Origin: SMWC01 sp963581225
GTDB lineage: Bacteria > Pseudomonadota > Gammaproteobacteria > Steroidobacterales > Rariloculaceae
DNA length: 5,800 bases
Assembly: GCA_963581225.1 (NCBI GenBank)
Contig: CAUZMW010000126.1
Coordinates: forward strand, 1 to 5,800
Reading direction: 5' to 3'
Shown here: in pieces, positions 1-5,451 of the stretch
Position numbering within the stretch: the stretch's first letter is position 1
How the letters are laid out: each line of letters starts with the position of its first letter
Position numbers and translations under genes: made by a program
Notes under the pieces: model-generated
Database searches by the model: none
The model's input: the letters and a program-made list of their open reading frames with translations, nothing else
Told to the model about the DNA's origin: nothing

Positions 1-419
1 CATCGGTACGGTCAAAGACGAAATCCCATGACCACACGTGGTTCGCTCGCTCGGGACGCAAGCGCATACAAGAACCGTCGTTAAGCCATAATCGGCTTCG
101 CTTGGGTTGCTTGTGCGGAACCTTAAGACCCTCGCGTCGCCAGATGCGGGCTACCCGGCCGTGACTCACCTGCCAGCCTTGCGTCTGGAGGAAGGCGTAT
201 ATGCGCCGGTAGCCATATCTCCCGTATCGGGAAGCCAGCCGAAGTATCGACCTGATCCACTTTCATCCCGCCGTAAACCTTACGCCAACGATAGTAGGTC
301 TGGTCGGCAATACCGATCCGTTTACAGATCTGGCTGACGTTCATCCCCTGGCTTAACAGGACATCAGCCTCGCGAAGCTTGTGAATAATATCTTCGGTGT
401 TGTATCGTTTCTTTGGCAT
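1..419 (-). pseudogene. IS3-family transposase, orfA-orfB with internal deletion
   Basis: The first 56 codons (419 to 252) are a typical IS3-family OrfA start: MPKKRYNTEDIIHKLREAD, then a helix-turn-helix around residues 22-48 ending in YYRWRKVYGG and MKVDQ. After codon 56 the family normally continues with a leucine-zipper segment (RLKELEKEN-like); here that is missing. Instead the sequence from about 250 to the window edge, read in the +1 frame relative to orfA, is an 83-residue stretch of OrfB: RLASRYGRYGYRRI, GWQVSHGRVARIWRREGLK, LWLNDGS and NHVWSWDFV. The Asp in WSWDF is the first acid of the DDE catalytic triad. The OrfA C-terminus, the frameshift region and the OrfB N-terminus are therefore deleted, by an estimated 250 bases from usual family lengths. 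The -1 frameshift used by this family would not restore the frame. The rest of OrfB lies outside the window. It is a pseudogene with high confidence. Confidence 0.85.
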
Positions 420-428
420 GGTTCAGAT

Positions 429-434
429 CTCCTT
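429..434 (-). promoter_or_regulatory. Ribosome binding site of the transposase, partly inside an inverted repeat
   Basis: AAGGAG lies nine bases before the orfA ATG at 419. Its downstream end overlaps one arm of a 7-bp perfect inverted repeat (CAGATCT at 455-461 and AGATCTG at 424-430, minus-strand sense). An inner 4-bp stem GTGG/CCAC (437-440 with 448-451) lies between the arms. In an RNA entering from outside the element this fold would partly occlude the site. Confidence 0.5.
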
Positions 435-499
435 ATGTGGCTTTTTACCACTTTAGATCTGCACCAGAAATACGGGGCTAGCTCACTCGTCGCGATTCT

Positions 500-534
500 T
501 CAACGGCGTATCTCGGCCAGGCGGCCGCTCCTAC
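500..534 (-). repeat. REP-like palindromic repeat, copy 1
   Basis: On the minus strand this copy begins GTAGGAGCGGCCGCCTGGCC and continues through TACGCCGTTGA. Its core CGGCC-GCCT-GGCCG is a GC-rich hairpin. It matches copy 2 (551-585) at 28 of 35 positions, and its first 20 bases match copy 3 (5429-5457) at 18 of 20. Intergenic position, a palindromic core and several copies in one window fit a REP family. It lies about 15 bases from the presumed end of the IS element. Confidence 0.75.
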
Positions 535-550
535 CGCGAGGGCGGCAAGC

Positions 551-585
551 TCAACAGCGTACCGCGGCCAGGCGGCCACGCCCAA
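551..585 (-). repeat. REP-like palindromic repeat, copy 2
   Basis: This diverged copy has the same orientation as copy 1 and is offset from it by 51 bases. The core GGCCGCCTGGCC is identical, and the following GCGGTACGCTGTTGA matches copy 1 closely. The GTAGGAGCGG head has decayed to TTGGGCGTGG. It begins about 15 bases beyond the csrA stop codon, so its hairpin would form at the 3' end of the csrA transcript. No T tract follows, so it is not an obvious intrinsic terminator. Confidence 0.7.
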
Positions 586-599
586 GAACACTGACAGCG

Positions 600-812
600 C
601 TAGTGATTTGCGCCGACGACGTGAGGACGGTTAGCGTCCTTGGTCGCCTGTTCGCGTTTAATGCGCTCGTAGATTTCCTCGCGGTGAACGGCAATCTCCC
701 TCGGGGCATTAACCCCGATACGAACTTGATTCCCCTTCACGCCAAGAACCGTCACAGTGACATCGTCGCCGATTACCACCGTCTCTCCCACCCTGCGGGT
801 CAAGATCAGCAT
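600..812 (-). CDS. csrA: Carbon storage regulator CsrA
   Basis: The 70-residue product is CsrA, a homodimeric RNA-binding protein that recognises GGA motifs in mRNA leaders, often blocking ribosome binding, and so sets carbon flux, motility and biofilm programmes. The first 50 or so residues are nearly the family archetype: MLILTRRVGET, VTVTVLGVKGNQVRIGVNAP and VHREEIYERI. The RNA-contacting residues L4, R6, V42 and R44 are all present. The tail after about residue 52 (REQATKDANRPHVVGANH) is somewhat longer than in E. coli CsrA (61 residues) and is of the variable type. The start at 812 is chosen because it gives the conserved MLILTRR terminus and has AAGGAG seven bases upstream; an in-frame extension to 839 would run through that binding site. 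It lies downstream of alaS, as in many gammaproteobacteria, but without lysC between them. Two REP-like repeats follow. Confidence 0.97.
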   Translation of the reverse strand: MLILTRRVGETVVIGDDVTVTVLGVKGNQVRIGVNAPREIAVHREEIYERIKREQATKDANRPHVVGANH

Positions 813-819
813 AGCCAAA

Positions 820-825
820 CTCCTT
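820..825 (-). promoter_or_regulatory. csrA ribosome binding site, possible CsrA self-binding site
   Basis: AAGGAG followed by TTTGGCT lies seven bases before the csrA ATG and decides the start. The context AGAAGGAGUUU resembles the CsrA recognition consensus (an A-rich flank, GGA, then a G/U-rich flank). Together with the hairpin at 851-870 it could serve as a two-site CsrA target. The ribosome binding role is clear; the CsrA role is inferred. Confidence 0.7.
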
Positions 826-850
826 CTCGGTCTCGTCACTGACGCGCCTC

Positions 851-870
851 GCTGCGCTGTCCTGCGCAGC
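851..870 (-). promoter_or_regulatory. Hairpin with GGA hexaloop in the csrA leader, candidate CsrA binding site
   Basis: On the minus strand GCTGCGC and GCGCAGC form a perfect 7-bp GC-rich stem enclosing the six-base loop AGGACA. GGA presented in a hexaloop on a short stem is the preferred RNA target of CsrA. The loop GGA is 39 bases upstream of the GGA in the csrA ribosome binding site, within reach of both RNA-binding faces of one CsrA dimer. E. coli csrA is known to be repressed by its own product through leader sites. The structure is seen directly; binding is inferred. Confidence 0.5.
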
Positions 871-881
871 CTGCTAGCAGG
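870..881. repeat. 12-bp perfect palindrome in the csrA leader
   Basis: CCTGCTAGCAGG reads the same on both strands and directly adjoins the GGA-loop hairpin on its upstream side with respect to csrA. It could be an operator half, a competing RNA fold or chance. No function is assigned. Confidence 0.35.
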
Positions 882-965
882 GGCTCCAGTGACCGCCCTT
901 CAGTCCCGAGAGCCAGTCCCTGCCCGCCATTGTTGACACGCAAGGCTCACGAACGTCCGTGGCTA

Positions 966-1000
966 GACTGGCTATAAATTTTTATTAATTATCGCCAGTC
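966..1000. promoter_or_regulatory. AT-rich island flanked by GACTGGC/GCCAGTC arms upstream of csrA
   Basis: Perfect 7-bp inverted arms (966-972 and 994-1000) flank 21 bases that are almost entirely A and T, in a region that is otherwise GC-rich. ATAA/TTAT inside the arms extends the dyad after one mismatch on each side. On the minus strand TATAGC could be a -10 element for csrA, but the -35 candidate (CTGGCG) is poor. This is the most likely place for a csrA promoter or operator in the alaS-csrA spacer. The assignment is weak. Confidence 0.3.
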
Positions 1001-1046
1001 CCCCTGTTGCCGGTGTCGGCGCATCTCTGCACCCACCGACGGACCT

Positions 1047-1098
1047 AGTCTAATTCATTTTCGCCACCAGGGGGCGGGCAGGATTAGACTGAGTCTAA
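1047..1098 (-). repeat. TTAGACT dyad cluster spanning the alaS stop codon
   Basis: TTAGACT-C-AGTCTAA is a 15-base dyad at 1084-1098 that includes the alaS TAG stop at 1095-1097. A further ATTAGACT lies at 1047-1054 and can pair over 8 bp with AGTCTAAT at 1083-1090, enclosing an inner CGCC/GGCG stem. No T tract follows, so this is not a standard intrinsic terminator. It may be an operator-like element or an RNA fold at the alaS end. Confidence 0.4.
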
Positions 1099-3710
1099 GG
1101 CGCCTTTGACAAAATCGCCGCCACCGCGTCGCAGACCAGGTCCAGCGCAGCATCCAGCTCATCTGGCTCGCTGCCGCCCGCCTGTGCGAAATCGGGCCGG
1201 CCACCGCCGCGGCCACCTACTTTTTCGGCTACAGGGCCAATCAACTCACCGGCTTTGATCGAGTCGGTCAGGTCCTTCGTCACGCTCGCGACGAGCCGCA
1301 CCTTATCGTTCTCGACGGCGCCGAGCACAATGACGCCCGACCCCAGCCGGTCCTTGAACTTGTCGGCAGCGTCGCGCAATGCCTTCGAGTCGGCGCCATC
1401 CAGGCGCGCGGCCAGAACTTTCACTCCACCGACATCCTTGGCATCCTTGAGCAGGTCCTGACCGCCCCCGGTCGCGAGCCGGCCTTTCAGTGCCCGCAGT
1501 TCACGCTCCAGGGCGCGATTACGCTCCACGAGTGCACGGACTTTATCCGTGACATCGTCACGCCCGCCTTTGATGAGGTCCGCCACATCTTTAAGCAACA
1601 CCTCGTTCGCCTGCAGCCACGCCAACGCTCCGGTACCCGTCACCGCCTCGATGCGCCGCACGCCGGCTGCAATTCCACTCTCAGAGGTAATTTTCAGCAG
1701 CCCGATGTCGCCCGCCCTGCCGACGTGCGTTCCACCACAGAGTTCGGTGGAGAACTCGCCTAACTTCAAGACCCGAACATCCTCCGCGTACTTGTCGCCG
1801 AAGAACGCCAACGCACCGCTTGCGATGGCCTCCTGATACGGCATGACGTTTGTTTCCGCCGCAGCGTTCGAACGGATCTGATCGTTCACGAGCGTCTCGA
1901 GGCGCTTGAGTTCCTCGGCGGTCAGCGCTTCGTAATGCGAGAAATCGAATCGTAGCCGGTCCGGCGCAACCAGCGAACCTTTCTGTTGGACGTGCTCTCC
2001 CAAGATCGTGCGAAGAGCCGCGTGTAGTAGATGAGTCGCCGAGTGATTTAAGACGATCGCGGCACGCCTATCGTCATCGACTTGCGCGCTTACGGATTCA
2101 CCGACTTGCAGACGACCGTCTCGTAGCTGGCCGACATGGCCATGACCGGCGCCCACCTTCTGCGTGTCATCGACGCGGAATGCTCCCGCCTTGCCGGTGA
2201 GCGTCCCCGTGTCCCCGACCTGACCACCGCTTTCGGCGTAGAACGGCGTCTTGTCCAAGACGACGATAGCCGCTGCGTCGGACTCGAGGACATCGACGGA
2301 TTCACCATCAACGAATAACGCGACGACCTCAGCGCTTCCTCTCAAACTGTCGTAACCGAGGAATTCACTAGGCGCCTCTACGCGCGGCAAATTCGACGCG
2401 TCGACCGTGAAGCGACTGGACTGGCGCGCGCGTTCTCGCTGCGCGATCATAGCCGTCTCGAAACCGTCGTGATCGACCGACAGGCCACGCTCCCTGGCAA
2501 AATCTGCCGTGAGGTCCTCCGGAAACCCGTAGGTATCGTAGAGCTTGAAGACCGCCTCACCCGGGATGACACCACCGTCGGGCAAGTCCGTAATGGCCTC
2601 TTCGAGAACCCGTATTCCCTGTGACAGCGTCTCGGCGAAGCGCTCTTCCTCTTGCCGGAGTACGCGCTCGGCGTGCTCACGTAGTACGGCGATCTCCGGA
2701 TAAGCGGCACCCATTTGCGCTTCGACAGACTTCACGAGTTTGTAGAAGAACGGCTCATCGACGCCGAGTTTGTAACCATGCCGGATCGCGCGCCGGATGA
2801 TCCGCCGCAACACATAGCCGCGACCCTCGTTGCCGGGTAACACACCGTCGACAATCAAAAACGCGCAGGCGCGGATGTGATCGGCGATCACGCGCAACGA
2901 CTTGCTGTCCGGATCCTCAGCCCCCGTGACATTGATTGCGTCGGCGATCAGCGCCTTGAACAAATCGATATCGTAGTTCGAGTGCACGCCCTGCATGATC
3001 GCGGCCAGACGCTCCAGGCCCATGCCGGTATCGACCGAGGGCTTCGGTAACGGCGCGAGCTCGCCCCCTTCAGTGCGGTTGAACTGCATGAACACGAGAT
3101 TCCACACTTCGACGTAGCGATCACCGTCTTCGTCGGGTGAACCCGGCGGGCCGCCGGCCACATCGGGCCCGTGATCATAGAAAATCTCGCTGCACGGACC
3201 GCAAGGGCCAGTGTCGCCCATCGCCCAGAAGTTATCCTTCGCACCGAGTCGGCTGAAGCGCTTCGGGTCGATACCGACATCGTTGAGCCAGATTTCCGCC
3301 GCCTCGTCATCGTCTTCGAAGACCGTGCACCAGAGCCGGTCGGGTGACAGCGCCAGGACCTCGGTCAGAAACTCCCAAGCGTAGTGAATCGCATCGCGTT
3401 TGAAGTAATCGCCGAAACTGAAGTTGCCGAGCATCTCGAACAGCGTGTGGTGACGGGCCGTGTAGCCGACATTCTCGAGGTCATTGTGCTTGCCGCCGGC
3501 ACGCACACAGCGTTGCGAACTGACCGCGCGCGGCGTGCTGCGTTTAGCCTGCCCGAGGAACACGTCCTTGAATTGCACCATGCCGGCGTTGGTGAATAGA
3601 AGCGTCGGGTCGTCGCCGGGCACGAGCGGCGAACTCGGAACGATCTCGTGATCCCGCTCGGCAAAGAAATCTAGAAATACCTGGCGCAGCTCGTTACTGG
3701 TCGAGTTCAT
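1095..3710 (-). CDS. alaS: Alanyl-tRNA synthetase
   Basis: The 871-residue product is cytoplasmic AlaRS, which activates alanine with ATP, charges tRNA-Ala and hydrolyses mischarged Ser- and Gly-tRNA. Length and order match the family (E. coli 876). The class II catalytic domain fills the first 250 or so residues, with RCVRAGGKHNDLENVG near 68-82, FEMLGNFSFGDYF near 91-103 and the motif-3-like VDTGMGLERL at 226-235. The tRNA-recognition region follows. The editing domain carries the metal-site residues H556 and H560 (NHSATH) and C658 and H662 (CGGTH), all intact, so editing should be functional. The C-terminal oligomerisation/C-Ala domain ends with the glycine-rich GGRGGGRPDFAQAGG near 832-846. 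The start at 3710 matches the usual MxxSTxExRQxFLDFF terminus, although no good ribosome binding site precedes it. recX lies 45 bases upstream, so co-transcription with recA-recX is possible. The gene is complete and not unusual. Confidence 0.98.
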   Translation of the reverse strand: MNSTSNELRQVFLDFFAERDHEIVPSSPLVPGDDPTLLFTNAGMVQFKDVFLGQAKRSTPRAVSSQRCVRAGGKHNDLENVGYTARHHTLFEMLGNFSFGDYFKRDAIHYAWEFLTEVLALSPDRLWCTVFEDDDEAAEIWLNDVGIDPKRFSRLGAKDNFWAMGDTGPCGPCSEIFYDHGPDVAGGPPGSPDEDGDRYVEVWNLVFMQFNRTEGGELAPLPKPSVDTGMGLERLAAIMQGVHSNYDIDLFKALIADAINVTGAEDPDSKSLRVIADHIRACAFLIVDGVLPGNEGRGYVLRRIIRRAIRHGYKLGVDEPFFYKLVKSVEAQMGAAYPEIAVLREHAERVLRQEEERFAETLSQGIRVLEEAITDLPDGGVIPGEAVFKLYDTYGFPEDLTADFARERGLSVDHDGFETAMIAQRERARQSSRFTVDASNLPRVEAPSEFLGYDSLRGSAEVVALFVDGESVDVLESDAAAIVVLDKTPFYAESGGQVGDTGTLTGKAGAFRVDDTQKVGAGHGHVGQLRDGRLQVGESVSAQVDDDRRAAIVLNHSATHLLHAALRTILGEHVQQKGSLVAPDRLRFDFSHYEALTAEELKRLETLVNDQIRSNAAAETNVMPYQEAIASGALAFFGDKYAEDVRVLKLGEFSTELCGGTHVGRAGDIGLLKITSESGIAAGVRRIEAVTGTGALAWLQANEVLLKDVADLIKGGRDDVTDKVRALVERNRALERELRALKGRLATGGGQDLLKDAKDVGGVKVLAARLDGADSKALRDAADKFKDRLGSGVIVLGAVENDKVRLVASVTKDLTDSIKAGELIGPVAEKVGGRGGGRPDFAQAGGSEPDELDAALDLVCDAVAAILSKAP

Positions 3711-3755
3711 GATCTGATTGACTGGAGCCGCATTGGTTTGAGTTGGTTGAGCAAG

Positions 3756-4265
3756 CTAATCGGATTCGCCGGCGAGTTCCAGTGCCGCGTTAATCTGCTC
3801 GCTGTCGAAGCCCCGGTATTCGAGGAACTTGGCTTGCCGAACCCGCTCCCTGAAGCTCTCCGGCCGATCCGGGCCGAAGCGTTTCTCACGGACTCCAGCC
3901 GCGAGCGACGGCCAATTGAACTCCGCCTCACGAAGCCAGGCCTGCACGCGGCTCCTATCGATACCGCGTTGACCGAGCTCCGCCTGGATACGGGCGGGCC
4001 CTTGTCCCTTGCCGATGCGCGTACGGATGAAGCTGTCCAGAAACCGCCCCTCGTCGAGCAGACCATCCGTCTGCAAACGATCGAGAACCTCTTCGACTAT
4101 CTCCGGGACGAATGAGCGCTGCAGCAGCTTACGCTCGAGCTCCAACCGGCTGTGTTCGCGCCTCGCCAGCAGATCCAGCGCGCGCCGGCGACAGGCCTGG
4201 TCGTCGTTTACGGGATCGCGTACGCGTTCAGGCCTGTTTGAGTGCGGCACTATCCTCCGCCTCAT
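3756..4265 (-). CDS. recX: Regulatory protein RecX
   Basis: The 169-residue product matches RecX, the small, basic, mostly helical protein that binds RecA filaments and limits RecA activity. Diagnostic stretches are RRRALDLLARREHSRLELERK (first helical repeat, near residues 26-46), VPEIVEEVLDRLQTDGLLDE, and GQGPARIQAELGQRGI; the C-terminal repeat contains FRERVRQAKFLEYRGF. Length is normal for the family. The ATG at 4265 overlaps the end of recA by 38 bases, and a GTG at 4250, preceded by AGGCGGAGG, is an equally credible start that shortens the protein by five residues. Either start lies inside recA, which points to translational coupling with recA and production on the same transcript. The residues before about 24 are not conserved in the family, so the start remains open. 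Confidence 0.93.
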   Translation of the reverse strand: MRRRIVPHSNRPERVRDPVNDDQACRRRALDLLARREHSRLELERKLLQRSFVPEIVEEVLDRLQTDGLLDEGRFLDSFIRTRIGKGQGPARIQAELGQRGIDRSRVQAWLREAEFNWPSLAAGVREKRFGPDRPESFRERVRQAKFLEYRGFDSEQINAALELAGESD

Positions 4266-5277
4266 CTAATGGAACTTCTACCGGGCCCGTGGGCAGCAAC
4301 TTAGCTCTGAGCTGGGCCTCGATCTGGTTGGCCGTATCGGGATGTTCGAGCAAATAGGCCCGCACGTTTTCTTTGCCCTGACCGATACGGTCCCCTTCAT
4401 AGCTGTACCAGGAACCAGACTTATCGACGATATTCTGCTCGACACCGATATCGATGAGCTCACCCTCGCGAGAGATTCCCAGCCCGTAGAGAATCTCGAA
4501 CTCGGCCTTGCGGAACGGCGGCGCGACTTTATTCTTCACCACCTTCACGCGAGTTTCGTTGCCGAGGATCTCATCGCCCTTCTTGATGGCGCCGATGCGT
4601 CGAATGTCGAGCCTCACCGAAGCATAGAACTTCAGCGCGTTACCGCCGGTCGTCGTCTCCGGGCTACCGAACATGACGCCGATCTTCATGCGTATCTGGT
4701 TGATGAAGATCACCATACAATTGGAGCGCTTGATATTGGCCGTGAGCTTGCGCAGTGCCTGGGACATCAGCCGCGCCTGCAGGCCAACGTGTGTATCGCC
4801 CATTTCACCTTCGATTTCGGCCCTAGGCGTCAGCGCCGCTACGGAATCGATGACGACCACGTCCACAGCGCCGGAACGGACCAGCATGTCGGTAATCTCG
4901 AGCGCCTGCTCGCCCGTATCGGGCTGAGATATCAGCAGCTCGTCGATTTTCACACCGAGTTGCTCCGCATAGGTCGGATCGAGCTGGTGTTCCGCATCGA
5001 CGAACGCCGCCGTGCCACCTTGTTTCTGCGCTTCCGCGACAACCTGCAGCGTCAATGTCGTCTTACCGGAAGCCTCCGGGCCGTAAATCTCGACGACGCG
5101 CCCTTTCGGTAGACCGCCTATCCCTAAGGCGACGTCCAGTCCCAACGAACCGGTCGAGATCACGCCGACATCGCGAACGGCGGTCGTGTCGCCGAGACGC
5201 ATGACGGAACCCTTACCAAATTGCTTTTCAATCTGTGCTAATGCGGCGGCGAGTGCTTTCTTGCGGTTGTCGTCCAT
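4228..5277 (-). CDS. recA: Recombinase RecA
   Basis: The 349-residue product is RecA, the ATP-dependent strand-exchange protein of homologous recombination and co-protease for LexA cleavage in the SOS response. Order of elements: N-terminal oligomerisation helix (DDNRKKALAAALAQIEKQFG), Walker A GPEASGKTT at 66-74, catalytic E96 in DAEHQLDP, Walker B-like VVVIDSVAALTP at about 140-151, DNA-binding loop L1 (EGEMGDTHVG) near 155-165, allosteric Q194 in FINQIRMKIG, loop L2 around GSPETTTGGNALKFYASVR, and a short acidic tail (VPLDEAEDSAAL). E. coli numbering is preserved throughout, so the start at 5277 is secure, though its ribosome binding site (TGGA) is weak. One oddity is glutamine at 98, where E. 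coli and most RecA proteins have alanine. recX overlaps the 3' end. A promoter and an SOS-box-like dyad lie 50-80 bases upstream. Confidence 0.99.
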   Translation of the reverse strand: MDDNRKKALAAALAQIEKQFGKGSVMRLGDTTAVRDVGVISTGSLGLDVALGIGGLPKGRVVEIYGPEASGKTTLTLQVVAEAQKQGGTAAFVDAEHQLDPTYAEQLGVKIDELLISQPDTGEQALEITDMLVRSGAVDVVVIDSVAALTPRAEIEGEMGDTHVGLQARLMSQALRKLTANIKRSNCMVIFINQIRMKIGVMFGSPETTTGGNALKFYASVRLDIRRIGAIKKGDEILGNETRVKVVKNKVAPPFRKAEFEILYGLGISREGELIDIGVEQNIVDKSGSWYSYEGDRIGQGKENVRAYLLEHPDTANQIEAQLRAKLLPTGPVEVPLDEAEDSAALKQA

Positions 5278-5327
5278 ACGGTTTTTCCAGGCTTGAGTTG
5301 GTGCGAGGGGTGGTCGGTGATGGTCCG

Positions 5328-5356
5328 ATTATTTCACAGATCTGGTCTCATGACAG
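5328..5356 (-). promoter_or_regulatory. Candidate recA promoter with imperfect SOS-box-like dyad
   Basis: On the minus strand CTGTCA (5351-5356, 4/6 to TTGACA) and AATAAT (5328-5333, 5/6 to TATAAT) are separated by exactly 17 bases, predicting a transcript start about 45 bases before the recA ATG. The -35 hexamer is part of CTGTCATGAGACCAG (5342-5356), which has the outer CTG...CAG of a gammaproteobacterial LexA box but with nine rather than ten bases between them. LexA control of recA is expected biologically; this particular site is only a candidate. Confidence 0.45.
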
Positions 5357-5394
5357 GATAGAATTTCGAGCCAGGATTTAGAGAAATTGGCCAG

Positions 5395-5423
5395 GTAAAA
5401 ACAACCGCCTGGCCACGAAACGC
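5395..5423 (+). repeat. REP-like repeat, copy 4, inverted relative to copy 3
   Basis: Read on the plus strand, the 29 bases match copy 1 at 21 positions. The core CCGCCTGGCC is identical, and the head GTAAAAACAA differs from copy 1's GTAGGAGCGG only by G-to-A changes. It faces copy 3 (5429-5457) with five bases between them, making an inverted pair of the kind seen in REPIN/BIME units. Its TGG/CCA core also pairs with TGGCCAGG at 5388-5395, giving an 8-bp perfect hairpin over 5388-5415. Confidence 0.55.
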
Positions 5424-5427
5424 TACC

Positions 5428-5451
5428 AAAAAACCGCGGCCGGGCAGCCGC
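5428..5451 (-). terminator. Putative intrinsic terminator of thpR formed by the REP-like hairpin
   Basis: On the minus strand GCGGC (5447-5451) pairs with GCCGC (5436-5440) around a six-base loop, and the stem is followed after GG by six consecutive T (5428-5433). This begins just three bases past the thpR stop codon. The stem is short but pure GC. It would separate thpR transcription from recA. Confidence 0.5.

Larger units (their letters stand above)
1..485 (-). mobile_element. IS3-family insertion sequence, 5' end only, degraded
   Basis: The left 485 bases carry the start of an IS3-family element that runs off the window. The transposase start is at 419. Upstream of it is a short leader with a good ribosome binding site. 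A plausible terminal inverted repeat begins TGAGCTAGCCCCG on the minus strand at about 485 and extends to roughly 459; its TGA start and CCCC run resemble ends of IS3-family elements. The opposite end is outside the window, so neither the inverted repeat pair nor the target duplication can be confirmed, and the exact boundary is inferred. The element sits immediately beside two REP-like repeats downstream of csrA. Its transposase is broken, so it is a relic or at most a non-autonomous copy. The subgroup is uncertain; the transposase looks IS407-like. Confidence 0.75.

Noticed and set aside
123..419. Intact 98-residue OrfA protein
   Set aside because: Residues after 56 are OrfB sequence read in the wrong frame, so the apparent full-length product is a deletion artefact.
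500..585. CRISPR array
   Set aside because: There are only two diverged copies with a 16-base gap and a strong internal palindrome, plus dispersed copies elsewhere; this is REP-like, not CRISPR.
420..600. tRNA gene expected after csrA in many gammaproteobacteria
   Set aside because: I could not find an acceptor/TPsiC arrangement; the stretch is explained by REP-like repeats and the IS end.
381..842. 153-residue plus-strand open frame opposite csrA
   Set aside because: It is antisense to csrA and the repeats, resembles no family I know and has an arginine-rich low-complexity start typical of GC-rich shadow frames.
929..980. Plus-strand promoter from TTGACA and TATAAAT
   Set aside because: The two boxes are more than 30 bases apart and no plus-strand gene follows.
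1047..1098. Intrinsic terminator after alaS
   Set aside because: Dyads are present but no T tract follows on the minus strand, so a rho-independent terminator is not supported.
3738..4115. 125-residue plus-strand open frame opposite recX
   Set aside because: Antisense shadow of recX with no recognisable motif.
4342..5112. 256-residue plus-strand open frame opposite recA
   Set aside because: It lies wholly antisense to recA; its length follows from recA codon bias, and no domain or ribosome binding site supports it.
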